DNA of 64,000 nt from G963667975 sp963677395. GTDB lineage: Bacteria > Bacteroidota > Bacteroidia > Bacteroidales > G963667975. The stretch spans positions 620,001 to 684,000 of the forward strand of contig OY781965.2 in NCBI GenBank assembly GCA_963677395.2, given 5' to 3'. Of the stretch, positions 25,030-34,628 are shown piece after piece. The first letter of the stretch is position 1, and every line of letters begins with the position of its first letter. A program made the position numbers and the translations under genes. The notes under the pieces are model-generated. The model had not been told where the DNA came from. It did no database searches and was given only the letters and a program-made list of their open reading frames with translations.

Positions 25030-27210
25030 ATGAAAAAATTGCGTTCTCGTCTAATTTCTCTAAATATTATATATTATTTTCTTCTCGCCCTGATTTCCGT
25101 ATTGGCTTTTTGGCAGGTTGCGTTGTTTCAGTACGCTTTAAAGTGGGATATGATTGACTACTTCCTTCCTTCGAAGTACATAATTGGTGAGATGATGCAA
25201 CATAAAGTATTGCCTTTCTGGAGTCCCTATCAAACTTTAGGATATCCGATTTTTGCTGATCCTCAGTCGGGAGTTGCTTATCCGTTTACATGGTTGATTG
25301 GATTGTTATGGGGGTACAATTTAAATACTCTGGCTTTTGAGTTTGTATTGCATATTTGTATTGCAGGTTGTGGAATGTTTGCTTTAGGAAAAACACTGAA
25401 GTTCGATAAATCTGTGGCTTTTATACTCGCAGTATCTTATATGCTTTGTGGCTTGTTTGTAGGAAATGCTCAGCATTTGTCATGGATTATTGCCGGAGCA
25501 TGGCTTCCGTTTGTGTTTAATTCTTTTCTTCAAATACAAAAAGAGAAGACTGTTTTAAATGCTCTAAAACTTGCATTATTTGGTTTTCTTTTCCTGAATG
25601 GATATCCTGCAATTGTGTTTATTTTATTCTATTTTTTGTTGATACTTCAGATTTGGTTTCTGTATCAGGAAAAAAAAGAAAATGGATGGGTTGGTTTGCG
25701 AAAATTACTTTCTGTCCTTTCATTATCAGTTGTATTTCTGCTTATAACATCATCCTTGATACTTACGGGATATTATTATGTTATGCCATATTTATCAAGG
25801 GCAAGTGGAGTTTCGCCCGACCTAATGAATGCTTTGCCGTTTTCAACCCGGTGCCTTATTTCATTAGTTTCACCGTTTTCGACTATTCAAGCTGATTCTT
25901 GCGATATTTATGGTACTGATTTATCGATGAGTAATGGCTATTTTGGATTTATTGTGCTCCTTTTTGCACTGATAGCTATTTTTTCAAGAAAAGGTACTCA
26001 GTTTTGGCTATTTGTACTCTTTGCAATCTTCTCATTGCTTGTTTCCTTTGGAAGCGAAACTCCTTTACGAGAGTTTCTTTACTATCATGTTCCATTTATG
26101 AATTTGTTTAAGTACCCGTCTGTATTTAGGATCTTTTTCATCTTTTTTATGATTCTTTTAGCGGGTGTTGGGTTACAAAAGTTTAATGAAGAAAAACTCA
26201 ATAAGAAAGCATTTTTAGGATTTGTAATTTTTCTGATGGGTTTAATTTTTGCAATTGTATTATACTTGAACGCTACTCAGGATGTAAATATAAAGGCTGT
26301 ATTCCGGAATGATTTTATACAGTATAATAAAACGCTGATTATTGCACAACAACTTATATTCCAAGTAGTTATACTGTTTGTTTTATTAGGTGCTTTCTGT
26401 TTAATCCTTATCAGGAAGATTAATAATGCTCCGAAGATTAAATGGCTGACATTTCTGATTGTAACAGAAATCGTTATTTCAGCTCAGGTTTGTTCGTCGG
26501 GCACTGTTTTTGAGTCAAATGCACGAAACGAAGTGAGTAATCAGTTTTTTGATAAAATACCGAAAGGGTTTCCATTACCTGCACAAAAGTCAGTAATCAC
26601 AACGGAGAGTACTGCATTCAAAGAGGGAACTTTCTGGCGAAATCTGAGTACGTTCAATAAACAGATTTCTTCGGATGGCTTTACTCCTTTTACGTTTCAT
26701 AGCTCTGATTATTGGTATGATACAGTTCCTGTTCCTTTCAATGCTATGCTGAAAAATTATCCGGCCTATATTTCAAATTCTGTTTTTCCGGAAGATTCCA
26801 TGATTGCTCATCAAAAACGTGCTTATTCTGATTCAGCAGTTGTATATCTTACGGCTAAGGACTATGTAAGATTAAAGGACAAGCTGGATCATAGACAAAA
26901 TGCCGGAAAATATAATTTTGTGAAGTTTTTTCCCAATGGATTTATTCTGCAGAACACGATGGAAAATCCGGGTATTCTGGCATTATTGCAAAATGAATTT
27001 AAAGGCTGGAAGGTATTTGTCGATGGAAGGGAGGTGCAAATACTAACGATCAATAAAGGAATTATGGGTGTGTTTCTTGAAAAAGGGAGTCATAAAGTTG
27101 TTTTCAAATATAAGCCTTTACCTGTAGTTGTTTCATTATACATTACCGTTATAAGCTTTTTCAGTTTGTTAACAGCTATTATTGTTTTGACAATAAAAAG
27201 AAATCTTTGA
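25030..27210 (+). CDS. YfhO-like polytopic membrane protein (GT-C type)
   Basis: A 726-residue protein with about 12 predicted spans, a first periplasmic loop containing KWDMIDYFLP, and a soluble C-terminal part (about 490-690) before two final hydrophobic segments. The layout and sequences such as PFWSPYQTLGYPIFADPQSG match the YfhO group of Bacteroidota, assigned to the GT-C superfamily. In Gram-positives YfhO glycosylates teichoic acids; in Bacteroidota the substrate is unknown. It is transcribed away from the GtrA operon and ends before a bidirectional terminator. Confidence 0.8.
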   Translation: MKKLRSRLISLNIIYYFLLALISVLAFWQVALFQYALKWDMIDYFLPSKYIIGEMMQHKVLPFWSPYQTLGYPIFADPQSGVAYPFTWLIGLLWGYNLNTLAFEFVLHICIAGCGMFALGKTLKFDKSVAFILAVSYMLCGLFVGNAQHLSWIIAGAWLPFVFNSFLQIQKEKTVLNALKLALFGFLFLNGYPAIVFILFYFLLILQIWFLYQEKKENGWVGLRKLLSVLSLSVVFLLITSSLILTGYYYVMPYLSRASGVSPDLMNALPFSTRCLISLVSPFSTIQADSCDIYGTDLSMSNGYFGFIVLLFALIAIFSRKGTQFWLFVLFAIFSLLVSFGSETPLREFLYYHVPFMNLFKYPSVFRIFFIFFMILLAGVGLQKFNEEKLNKKAFLGFVIFLMGLIFAIVLYLNATQDVNIKAVFRNDFIQYNKTLIIAQQLIFQVVILFVLLGAFCLILIRKINNAPKIKWLTFLIVTEIVISAQVCSSGTVFESNARNEVSNQFFDKIPKGFPLPAQKSVITTESTAFKEGTFWRNLSTFNKQISSDGFTPFTFHSSDYWYDTVPVPFNAMLKNYPAYISNSVFPEDSMIAHQKRAYSDSAVVYLTAKDYVRLKDKLDHRQNAGKYNFVKFFPNGFILQNTMENPGILALLQNEFKGWKVFVDGREVQILTINKGIMGVFLEKGSHKVVFKYKPLPVVVSLYITVISFFSLLTAIIVLTIKRNL

Positions 27211-27297
27211 CTTTTTTTGTAAACAGGAATAAATTTACGAGAGTTCTTGTGGTTGAGATGTTTCAATGGTTTTTTATACATTAAAGAATTTATAAAA

Positions 27298-27333
27298 CAA
27301 GAGAGGCTGTCCATTTTTGGGCAGCCTCTCTTG
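27298..27333. terminator. Bidirectional terminator between the YfhO-like and ExbD genes
   Basis: Arms 27298-27312 and 27319-27333 pair over 15 positions with one mismatch. It lies between convergent genes. Confidence 0.75.
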
Positions 27334-27350
27334 CGTTATTTTGAAAACGC

Positions 27351-27824
27351 TTATTTTGCGTTTTTCTTTATACCTTTAGCAGTAGAGTAATTGATTTTGA
27401 ATGCGCTAACTTGGCGGAGTTCCTGTTTTATGTCAGTAACAATACCCATTTTAGCTTCTTTATCAACTTTAAGGGAGGTAGTTAAAAGCTGACGGTCAAT
27501 TTCGTCGCGGGCAGCTTTTTCCTTTTCTATAAACTCTTTGATGTCTGATACTTCAGAAATTTGATCATTGAGCTGGATACGTGGTTCTTTTCCATACACT
27601 GCAGCGTTTTGAGGAAATCCTACATATATAAAGCTAACGAGAGATTTCTTTTCAAGTTTTTGAACTTCTGTAGCTGCTGGTGGCTTAATTTTTACATACA
27701 ATGTGCTTTCGCGCATAGTAGTAATAACCATAAAGAAGAACAAGAACATAAAAATAATATCAGACATTGAACCGGTATTAATTGCCGGAACAGATCTGGA
27801 TCCTGCTTTTTTAAACCGTGCCAT
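27351..27824 (-). CDS. ExbD/TolR-family biopolymer transporter (second copy)
   Basis: A 157-residue protein with one N-terminal span (SDIIFMFLFFFMVITTM) preceded by NTGSM. The conserved aspartate of the ExbD helix is in SMSDIIFM. A periplasmic domain follows. Its start overlaps the stop of the preceding ExbD gene by one base. With ExbB (start 29606) it forms a proton-driven motor that powers TonB-type work at the outer membrane. It differs from the first copy in its C-terminal domain, so the two may form a heterodimer. Confidence 0.9.
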   Translation of the reverse strand: MARFKKAGSRSVPAINTGSMSDIIFMFLFFFMVITTMRESTLYVKIKPPAATEVQKLEKKSLVSFIYVGFPQNAAVYGKEPRIQLNDQISEVSDIKEFIEKEKAARDEIDRQLLTTSLKVDKEAKMGIVTDIKQELRQVSAFKINYSTAKGIKKNAK

Positions 27825-28399
27825 TATTTTTGTCCTCCTACGTTTTTAGGTTCCGCTTCTGAAATTGATACAGGGATTGCTTTCTGAATTGCCTTTGTTT
27901 GAGCTTCATCTTTCAGATCTTCAAATTTTACTCCGAATTTCTTTTTAGACAGCTCATTACGAAGTTCATTTACCGCAGCTGTTAATTCATTCTGAACCTT
28001 GATGTACATTTCGTAAGTAGTTCCACGGTCGTTTTGCAACGAGATCACTCCTTTTGAGACTTTGTAATTACCAATCAAATCAATATTTAGTTCTTGCTTT
28101 TCTGGTAAGTTTGGATCATCATAAGGGTTTTCGAGGAATTTTTTCGCTTCATCTTTCAATTGAGAAATGTCCATTCCTTTTCCTTGAACCATCAATTGAT
28201 TGTTAGAGTTAACAAGGACTGTAAAGACGTTTCTTTCTTTGATTTCTATTTTTTCAATAACAGGTGGCGGTGGTGGCGGAAGCTTTCTGGTGATTCCCAA
28301 ATCTGTGTCGATCGAAGAGGTCAACAAGAAGAAGGTAAGCAACAGAAAGGAGATGTCAGCCATTGATCCACTGTTAATCTCCGGAATCTTTTTACCCAT
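27824..28399 (-). CDS. ExbD/TolR-family biopolymer transporter (first copy)
   Basis: A 191-residue protein starting MGKKIPEINSGSMADISFLL, with the conserved Asp in the single span (MADISFLLLTFFLLTSSI). The linker has six consecutive prolines (RKLPPPPPP), then comes a periplasmic domain with a longer acidic insert than usual. It sits 11 bases after the small membrane protein gene and overlaps the second ExbD by one base. Its role is proton-motive energy transfer with ExbB. Confidence 0.9.
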   Translation of the reverse strand: MGKKIPEINSGSMADISFLLLTFFLLTSSIDTDLGITRKLPPPPPPVIEKIEIKERNVFTVLVNSNNQLMVQGKGMDISQLKDEAKKFLENPYDDPNLPEKQELNIDLIGNYKVSKGVISLQNDRGTTYEMYIKVQNELTAAVNELRNELSKKKFGVKFEDLKDEAQTKAIQKAIPVSISEAEPKNVGGQK

Positions 28400-28410
28400 A
28401 GCTATTTTCT

Positions 28411-28746
28411 TTATTTAACAAACTTAGAAATAGCTGCATATATAGTGACACCAATTACTCCTATAAAACAAAAGTAAGTAATATAAAGTCCACTTCCTAT
28501 CATTTTTGAGAGACCAGGGTCTGTTGCGGTTTTTTCCCAGATTTCGGCGCGAACGTCATCAACAGGGGAAATGAGGTAAGAAATTGCAAATATGATAACC
28601 AATGCTACAACGCCTACTAATGCTGCCTTTGATTTCTTTATATTGGTCAAAATGAATTTCAAAGAGAAAAACAAAAGAGCAAGCAAAGAAACAAAGATCA
28701 GGACGTAAGTAACATATATGCCTATGTTAATTAATGTATTTTCCAT
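28411..28746 (-). CDS. Small membrane protein of the Exb cluster
   Basis: A 111-residue protein with three hydrophobic spans (about 8-30, 40-60, 85-108) and a short charged loop DDVRAEIWEKTATD. I do not recognise a named family from sequence alone. Its place between ExbB and ExbD, which I recall as common in Bacteroidota, suggests a role in the ExbB/ExbD complex. The call is from context. Confidence 0.75.
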   Translation of the reverse strand: MENTLINIGIYVTYVLIFVSLLALLFFSLKFILTNIKKSKAALVGVVALVIIFAISYLISPVDDVRAEIWEKTATDPGLSKMIGSGLYITYFCFIGVIGVTIYAAISKFVK

Positions 28747-28772
28747 ATCCTGAAACTTTTTTGGGTAGTGGA

Positions 28773-29606
28773 TTATTTATTTTTACGTTCGTATTTCACC
28801 ATGATATCCATGAAAGAGATAGATGCATCTTCCATTGAATTAACAAGGTTTTCCACTTTGTTAACCAAATAGTTATAGAATACTTGTAAGATAATTGCTA
28901 CGATCAGACCGAATACGGTTGTTAAAAGAGCCACTTTCATACCTGCAGCAACAACAGTTGGGGAAATATCACCCGCTTTTTCGATAGAGTCAAAAGCCTG
29001 AACCATCCCTACTACTGTTCCCAAGAACCCAAGCATAGGTCCTAATGCGATGAACAATGAAATCCACGAAAGGTTCTTTTCAAGACGAGCCATCAATACA
29101 CCACCATAAGAAACAATAGTTTTTTCGATCATATCGATTCCTTCTTCAGCTCTGTCAAGTCCCTGATAATAAATACCAGCAACAGGACCGCGGGTGTTTT
29201 TACAAACTTCTTTAGCAGCTGTTACACCTCCGGTTGCCAAAGCTGATTCCACTTTATTGAGCAACTTGTCAGTGTTAGTAGTAGCCATATTCAGGTAAAT
29301 AATACGTTCAATAACTAATGCTAAGCCAAGAATTAAACAGAGAAGAATAGGAGCCATCCATCCAGCACCTCCTTCGATGAATTTTTCTTTCATCACCTGG
29401 TGGAATGATTGATCTTCTTCAACAGCGGCCATTGCTGCAGTGTCTGTAGTTGCTACAGCTGCTGCAGTGGTATCTGCTTTTTTTGTGGTGTCGGTTACCT
29501 GTTCGGTTTTGGCTGCATCTTTTTTATCTGCACCCTGAGCATAAGTATTCGCTGTACCGAATACCAGCAAACCTGCCAATGAAACTAATGCAATGAATTT
29601 TTTCAT
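28773..29606 (-). CDS. MotA/TolQ/ExbB-family proton channel
   Basis: A 277-residue protein. It starts with a signal-like segment MKKFIALVSLAGLLVFGTAN and an Ala/Thr/Asp/Lys-rich linker (about 25-65). The ExbB core follows with three spans (about 85-105, 175-200 and 220-245), including LGFLGTVVGMVQAF and TTVFGLIVAI. ExbB pentamers with ExbD conduct protons to drive TonB. It is the first gene of the four-gene cluster 29606-27351. The extended N-terminus is seen in Bacteroidota homologues, from memory. Confidence 0.9.
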   Translation of the reverse strand: MKKFIALVSLAGLLVFGTANTYAQGADKKDAAKTEQVTDTTKKADTTAAAVATTDTAAMAAVEEDQSFHQVMKEKFIEGGAGWMAPILLCLILGLALVIERIIYLNMATTNTDKLLNKVESALATGGVTAAKEVCKNTRGPVAGIYYQGLDRAEEGIDMIEKTIVSYGGVLMARLEKNLSWISLFIALGPMLGFLGTVVGMVQAFDSIEKAGDISPTVVAAGMKVALLTTVFGLIVAIILQVFYNYLVNKVENLVNSMEDASISFMDIMVKYERKNK

Positions 29607-29680
29607 AGGATTACTGATTGATTAAATTAAATAATTAACTTTTCAAGTGTTGTGTTTATTGTTTTGTCTATAAAAAAAAG

Positions 29681-29768
29681 CGGAGAGAATGGGATTCGAA
29701 CCCATGAACCGCTTTTGGCGATTACACACTTTCCAGGCGTGCGCCTTCGACCACTCGGCCATCTCTCC
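29681..29768 (-). tRNA. tRNA-Ser (anticodon GGA), CCA not encoded
   Basis: An 88-base serine tRNA with a long variable arm. Acceptor GGAGAGA pairs with TCTCTCC, the T-loop has GGTTCGAATCC, and the anticodon loop is CTGGAAA with GGA at 29734-29732. After the discriminator G the sequence reads CTTTT, so CCA must be added afterwards, unlike tRNA-Ser(UGA) in this window. Confidence 0.95.
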
Positions 29769-29971
29769 GTTAAGTTGTTTTTTTGAATCGGTTAAAGTCT
29801 TTCTCCCGAATCAGCGTGCTAAATTACAAAAAATCTAGTCACTTAAATATGTCTTCCATTTTTTTTCGATATGATCTGATTTTTCTCTTCTTTGTAACAA
29901 TCAGTGATAAGGGATTTTATTTGGGGAATGTCAAATGTTCTCCAAACTTTAATAACGTAAACTGATTTTGT

Positions 29972-31003
29972 TTAGTTTATCGTTAATTCTCCTCTTAGGC
30001 TGGTTTGCAGCATACTACGTAGAGCTTCCTGTGAATAATTTCCGCCTAGTAAAAACATCAGCTTTGCTACAGCAGATTCTGTTGTAATATCATATCCACC
30101 TATAATTCCTATTCTGCCGAGATCGAAACTGGTTTCATATTTCCCGATTTCAACAGTACCTGCTTTACACTGAGTAACATTGTAAATAATAATTCCTTTG
30201 TCGATGGCTTTTTTCAGGCAAGTAATAAACCATTCATCAGTAGGGGCATTTCCGGCACCGTAAGTTTCAAGAATTAAGCCTTTTAAACCGCCGATGTTCA
30301 GCATGCTATTTACAGCATTTTCGGTAATTCCTGGATAGAGTTTTAACACGGCAATATTTCCATCAAGATTTGTGTGAACCTTTAGTTTTTTAAAATTTGG
30401 GTTGAGAATCAGATGCTTATTATATCGTATATGTACTCCAACTTCTGCAAGTGGAGGATAGTTTCCTGAAAGAAAAGCATTGAAATTTTCTGCATTGAAT
30501 TTAGTAGTCCGGTTTCCTCGATATAGCTTGTTTTCGAAGCAGATAGATACTTCCGGCACCAGAGGTGTATCATCTTCTTTGGCTGCTGCAATTTCAATAG
30601 CGTTGATAATATTGTCACGACCATCAGTGCGGACAACCCCAAGTGGTAATTGCGAACCGGTTAATACAACAGGCTTGTTCAGATTTTCGAGCATGAAACT
30701 TAGAATGGAGGCTGTATATGACATTGTATCAGTGCCATGCAAAACAACAAAGCCATCATAAAGCTCATATTTATCCTTAATCACTTCTGCCAGTTTTATC
30801 CAGAATGCTGGTTTCATGTTGGATGAATCGATAATTGGATCGAATGTAAAAGAGTCAATTTGATAATTGAAATTCCTCAGAATAGGAATTGTTTCGTAAA
30901 TCTGACCGAAATTAAATGGTTGTAATGCACCTGTCTGGTTGTCGCGAACCATCCCAATTGTTCCTCCTGTGTAAATCAAAAGGATTGAAGATTTTGAACT
31001 CAT
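29972..31003 (-). CDS. ansA: Type I L-asparaginase
   Basis: A 343-residue protein with the first catalytic threonine motif LLIYTGGTIGM and the second motif VLHGTDTM. The later TGSQLPLG segment is also typical. No signal peptide, so it is a cytoplasmic type I enzyme converting asparagine to aspartate and ammonia. It begins 4 bases after the tatD stop and is probably co-transcribed with it. Confidence 0.95.
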   Translation of the reverse strand: MSSKSSILLIYTGGTIGMVRDNQTGALQPFNFGQIYETIPILRNFNYQIDSFTFDPIIDSSNMKPAFWIKLAEVIKDKYELYDGFVVLHGTDTMSYTASILSFMLENLNKPVVLTGSQLPLGVVRTDGRDNIINAIEIAAAKEDDTPLVPEVSICFENKLYRGNRTTKFNAENFNAFLSGNYPPLAEVGVHIRYNKHLILNPNFKKLKVHTNLDGNIAVLKLYPGITENAVNSMLNIGGLKGLILETYGAGNAPTDEWFITCLKKAIDKGIIIYNVTQCKAGTVEIGKYETSFDLGRIGIIGGYDITTESAVAKLMFLLGGNYSQEALRSMLQTSLRGELTIN

Positions 31004-31007
31004 GTTA

Positions 31008-31796
31008 TTATTTTCCTGATACGCTGTTTACAAACTGAAATATTTTCAGAGCGTTTTCTGTTGTAACCTCAGCAACATGTTCAAGTGTTGTTTTCTTGAC
31101 TTCTGCTACCTTTTGTGCAATATTCAGAATATAAGCACATTCGTTACGTAAACCTCTGTTGGGGGAAGGGGTTAAGTAAGGCGAATCGGTTTCAAGTAAT
31201 AAATCATCGAGGGCAATATGTTCAATAACTTTATCAAGACCAGAATTTTTAAAAGTGATTACACCTCCTATTCCAAGCTTGAAACCGTTATCAATAATTC
31301 GTACAGCTTCTTCATATGTTCCACAGAAGCAATGGAATACGCCAGACAGTGAGCCATCATTCATTTCTTCAATTAAATCAAGAGTTACATCCATTGAACT
31401 TCGGGTATGTATGGCCAGTGGCAGATGATACTCTTTGGCGAGGTCAACCTGATAACGAAAAGTGTAGAGTTGTTCTTTTTCGAACGATTTATCCCAGTAA
31501 AGGTCAATTCCAATTTCGCCAATAGCTAAATAACCTCCTTGTTCAACGTAATGGTGAACAATGGCTAACTCATTCTTATAGTTTTCTTTAACAGAAGTTG
31601 GATGAAGCCCGATCATTGGAAAGCAAATTTCCGGATGCATTGAAACAACCTGATTCATTGCAGGAATTGTAGAACTGTCGATATTAGGCAAAAGCATATA
31701 TTTCACATTGTTAGCTTTCGCGTTTTCAATTACTTGGTCGAGATCAGCACTGAATTCGTTCAGGTATAAATGAGCGTGAGTATCTACGAGTATCAT
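31008..31796 (-). CDS. tatD: TatD-family metal-dependent hydrolase
   Basis: A 262-residue protein starting MILVDTHAHLYLNEF with the HxH metal motif. EIGIDLYWD carries the conserved Glu, LAIHTRSS and FHCFCG carry later metal His residues, and LLETDSPYLTP the last Asp. TatD enzymes are 3'-5' nucleases or deoxyribonuclease-like. A -7 box at 31801-31808 predicts transcription beginning at the ATG. Confidence 0.95.
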   Translation of the reverse strand: MILVDTHAHLYLNEFSADLDQVIENAKANNVKYMLLPNIDSSTIPAMNQVVSMHPEICFPMIGLHPTSVKENYKNELAIVHHYVEQGGYLAIGEIGIDLYWDKSFEKEQLYTFRYQVDLAKEYHLPLAIHTRSSMDVTLDLIEEMNDGSLSGVFHCFCGTYEEAVRIIDNGFKLGIGGVITFKNSGLDKVIEHIALDDLLLETDSPYLTPSPNRGLRNECAYILNIAQKVAEVKKTTLEHVAEVTTENALKIFQFVNSVSGK

Positions 31797-31800
31797 GGCA

Positions 31801-31808
31801 CAAATGTA
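31801..31808 (-). promoter_or_regulatory. -7 element for tatD-ansA
   Basis: TACATTTG on the minus strand, 4 bases before ATG 31796. The spacing predicts a leaderless mRNA. Confidence 0.5.
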
Positions 31809-31836
31809 AGGTAAATTATTTTACGTGTGATTTGTT

Positions 31837-31844
31837 TACTTTTG
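31837..31844 (+). promoter_or_regulatory. -7 element for the GT9-mazG unit
   Basis: TACTTTTG, inside the longest open frame of the GT9 gene. The predicted start near 31848 excludes TTG 31832 and favours TTG 31859. Confidence 0.5.
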
Positions 31845-31858
31845 CAGAAAAATATCCA

Positions 31859-32854
31859 TTGGATAAGATATTAGTCATACGTTTTAGTTCAATTGGCGAT
31901 ATTGTTCTCACAACCCCAATTTTGAGATGCCTTAAGCTTCAACAGAAAGAGGTTGAAATTCATTTTTTGACCAAATGTATGAATTTCTCCTTAATTAACA
32001 ACAATCCTTATGTTCACAAAGTTCATTGTTTTAAAGAGAACCTGAAAGAAGTACTTCCGGAACTTAAAGCAGAGAAGTTTGATCGCATTGTTGATTTGCA
32101 CGGAAATATCCGTTCGTGGCAGGTGAAAAAACACCTTCGGGTACCATCTTCAATATTTCCAAAATTAAATGTCAAAAAATGGATGTTGGTGAAAACAAAG
32201 TGTGATCTAATGCCTGATATTCACGTTGTTGATCGATATTTTAAGGCGACGGATGCCTTAAATATTAAAAATGATGGTTTAGGTCTCGACTTTTTTATTC
32301 CGGAAGAAGATCAGATCAGTATTATGGATCTTCCGATGAATTTTCACGAAGGTTATGCTTCTATGGTTGTGGGGAGCAAACATGCTACAAAGCAACTCCC
32401 TACAGAAAAAATTGTGGAATTATGTAAGCAACTGGATAAGCCAGTGGTTCTTCTGGGAGATATCAATGATCGCAAAAAAGCCATCGAAATTGAAAATATC
32501 CTTGGGCATTACGTCTATAATGCCTGTGGGGTATTTAATATTAACCAGTCAGCGTCAATCATAAATCAGTCGTCTGTAGTAATTACGCCTGATACCGGAT
32601 TAATGCATATTGCGTCGGCATTGAAAAAACCGATAATTTCGATATGGGGAAATACGGTTCCTCAATTGGGTATGTATCCATACATGCCTGATAATCTGAA
32701 GACAATTGCACATATTTTTGAAGTTAAGGGTTTAAACTGTCGTCCATGCAGTAAGCTTGGATATCCAACATGCCCGAAAAAACATTTTAACTGTATGAAT
32801 CAGCAGGATTTACAAGCTATTGTACTGCTAGCCAATCAATATTTAAACTCATGA
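31859..32854 (+). CDS. Family 9 glycosyltransferase (heptosyltransferase-like)
   Basis: 331 residues if started at TTG 31859 (MDKILVIRFSSIGDIVLTTP), which matches the usual GT9 start. The longer frame to TTG 31832 runs through the -7 box. Motifs: the N-terminal RFSSIGD, FDRIVDLHGN, and the C-terminal nucleotide-sugar region TPDTGLMHIASALKKPIISI. GT9 enzymes add ADP-heptose or related sugars to the LPS inner core in the cytoplasm. The heptose-7-phosphate kinase gene at 40511 could supply the donor pathway. It overlaps mazG by 4 bases. Confidence 0.85.
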   Translation: MDKILVIRFSSIGDIVLTTPILRCLKLQQKEVEIHFLTKCMNFSLINNNPYVHKVHCFKENLKEVLPELKAEKFDRIVDLHGNIRSWQVKKHLRVPSSIFPKLNVKKWMLVKTKCDLMPDIHVVDRYFKATDALNIKNDGLGLDFFIPEEDQISIMDLPMNFHEGYASMVVGSKHATKQLPTEKIVELCKQLDKPVVLLGDINDRKKAIEIENILGHYVYNACGVFNINQSASIINQSSVVITPDTGLMHIASALKKPIISIWGNTVPQLGMYPYMPDNLKTIAHIFEVKGLNCRPCSKLGYPTCPKKHFNCMNQQDLQAIVLLANQYLNS

Positions 32855-33645
32855 ACGAAAACGGTCAGTCATTTGAACGCCTGTTAACAATTATGGACGA
32901 TCTTCGCGAAAAGTGTCCATGGGATAAAAAGCAAACTCTTGATTCTCTGCGTTATCTTACCATTGAAGAGATGTATGAGCTTTCAGATGCTATTCTGGAA
33001 AAGGATATGGATGAGATCAAAAAAGAGTTGGGCGATCTAATGCTTCATCTGGTGTTTTATTCCAAAATTGGCTCAGAAACCAATGATTTTACCATAAAAG
33101 ATGTACTCGACGGGATCTGTGAGAAGCTGATTCGTCGGCATCCCCATATTTATGCTGATGTAGAAGCCAATGATGCCGAAACAGTTAAAAATAACTGGGA
33201 AAAAATTAAGCTTCAGGAAGGCCATCGTTCTGTTCTTGCAGGAGTTCCTTCATCGTTACCAGCGATGGTAAAAGCATACAGAATTCAGGAAAAAGTTCGT
33301 GGAGTTGGTTTTGACTGGGAGCATCCTGAGCAGGTTTGGGATAAAGTTCAGGAAGAACTTCAGGAACTTCGTCATGAAGTTGAATCAAAACAGTCAAAAG
33401 AAAAAATAGAACAGGAATTTGGTGATTTACTCTTTGCATTGATTAATTATGCCCGTTTTATAGATGTAAATCCTGAAGATGCTCTTGAAAGAACAAACAA
33501 GAAATTCAAACAGCGTTTTCAATATCTGGAAGAACAAACATCCAAAATTGGAAAAAGCCTGCACGAAATGACTTTAGCCGAAATGGATGTTTATTGGGAA
33601 GAAGCTAAAAAGATGGAGCCCAATTACACAACAACTAAATTCTGA
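32851..33645 (+). CDS. mazG: Nucleoside triphosphate pyrophosphohydrolase MazG
   Basis: A 264-residue protein with two MazG halves. The first has CPWDKKQTLDSL and the EEMYELSDAI Mg-binding glutamates with KKELGDLMLH; the second has EELQELRHEVE and EQEFGDLLFALINYAR. It hydrolyses NTPs to NMP and PPi, clearing non-canonical nucleotides. An ATGA overlap joins it to the GT9 gene. Confidence 0.95.
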   Translation: MNENGQSFERLLTIMDDLREKCPWDKKQTLDSLRYLTIEEMYELSDAILEKDMDEIKKELGDLMLHLVFYSKIGSETNDFTIKDVLDGICEKLIRRHPHIYADVEANDAETVKNNWEKIKLQEGHRSVLAGVPSSLPAMVKAYRIQEKVRGVGFDWEHPEQVWDKVQEELQELRHEVESKQSKEKIEQEFGDLLFALINYARFIDVNPEDALERTNKKFKQRFQYLEEQTSKIGKSLHEMTLAEMDVYWEEAKKMEPNYTTTKF

Positions 33646-33663
33646 CATCAAAAACAGATACAC

Positions 33664-34299
33664 ATGTTAAATCTAAAACGCTTTGTATTTAATGATTTTC
33701 AGGTAAATTGCTACCTAGTGGCCGATGAGTCAAAAGAGTGTATAATCATTGATGTTCCCTGCTATAATAACGGAGAACAGGAAACTCTGATCGACTTTAT
33801 TCAACAACATGAATTAAGGCCTAAATACATTGTAAATACTCATTGTCACGTTGATCACTTACTGGGTGCTGCCGATTTATGTGAACAACTCAATTTGCCG
33901 TTTACAATTCATGCAGATGGGACAAATTTATTGAACAGAGCTATGGAACAAGCTTCTCTGTATGGGTTTGAACTTGACAGGGTTCCGGCATTTATAAACT
34001 ATGTAAAACATGGTGATATCATAAAGGTTGGTTCTACCGAGCTTGAAGTTCGTTATACTCCTGGTCATGCTGATGGGAGTATCTGCCTGGTTAATCATGA
34101 GCACAAAATAGTTTTTAGTGGCGATGTACTTTTCCGTGATAGTGTTGGACGTACTGATTTGCCTGGTGGGAGTTTCGATGTTTTGAATAAAAGTATTCAA
34201 AACGAACTTTTTACATTAGATGATGTTTATACTGTATATCCGGGACATGGTGCAGAAACCTCTATCGGATACGAAAAAGTAAACAATCCGTTTTTGTAA
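33664..34299 (+). CDS. Metallo-beta-lactamase fold hydrolase (glyoxalase II-like)
   Basis: A 211-residue MBL-fold protein with the dinuclear zinc motif THCHVDHLLG, then TPGHADGS, FSGDVLFRDSVGR and the last His in YPGHGAETS. The arrangement is that of the glyoxalase II / YcbL-like subgroup, which hydrolyses thioesters. Substrate is not certain. It follows mazG by 18 bases and probably shares its mRNA. Confidence 0.9.
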   Translation: MLNLKRFVFNDFQVNCYLVADESKECIIIDVPCYNNGEQETLIDFIQQHELRPKYIVNTHCHVDHLLGAADLCEQLNLPFTIHADGTNLLNRAMEQASLYGFELDRVPAFINYVKHGDIIKVGSTELEVRYTPGHADGSICLVNHEHKIVFSGDVLFRDSVGRTDLPGGSFDVLNKSIQNELFTLDDVYTVYPGHGAETSIGYEKVNNPFL

Positions 34300-34310
34300 A
34301 AAGCTTTGTT

Positions 34311-34520
34311 ATGAAAAAAAATGTGGGCAGCATTGATAAGATGATTCGTCTGGTAATTGCTGCAGTATTAGCCATTTTGATTATTGCCGGAATAATTACC
34401 GGAGTATGGGCAACCATAGCCGGGGTAATTGCTTTTGCAATGGTAATCACCAGCTTGTTTGGTTTTTGTGGCTTATATAAGCTGTTCGGGATAACTACCT
34501 GCCCAATGAAAACTGAATAA
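34311..34520 (+). CDS. YgaP-like DUF2892 small membrane protein
   Basis: A 69-residue protein starting MKKNVGSIDKMIRLVIAAVL, with two spans and a C-terminal FGFCGLYKLFGITTCP. This matches the inner-membrane segment of YgaP, here without a rhodanese domain. It sits 11 bases after the MBL hydrolase and is the last gene before a terminator. Confidence 0.85.
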   Translation: MKKNVGSIDKMIRLVIAAVLAILIIAGIITGVWATIAGVIAFAMVITSLFGFCGLYKLFGITTCPMKTE

Positions 34521-34564
34521 AAAGAGGATACTGATTTATCCTCTGAACTCTAAAAAGTTTTGAT

Positions 34565-34619
34565 TCCACTCATATCTGCTTCTGCAAATCAACAAGAAGG
34601 AGAATGAGTGGAGTTTTTT
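34565..34619 (+). terminator. Terminator after the GT9-mazG-MBL-DUF2892 unit
   Basis: Arms TCCACTCAT (34565-34573) and ATGAGTGGA (34604-34612), with an inner CTTCT/AGAAG helix in the loop, followed by GTTTTTTTA. A weaker hairpin lies just before it (34523-34530/34537-34544). Confidence 0.7.
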
Positions 34620-34628
34620 TAGAGGCGA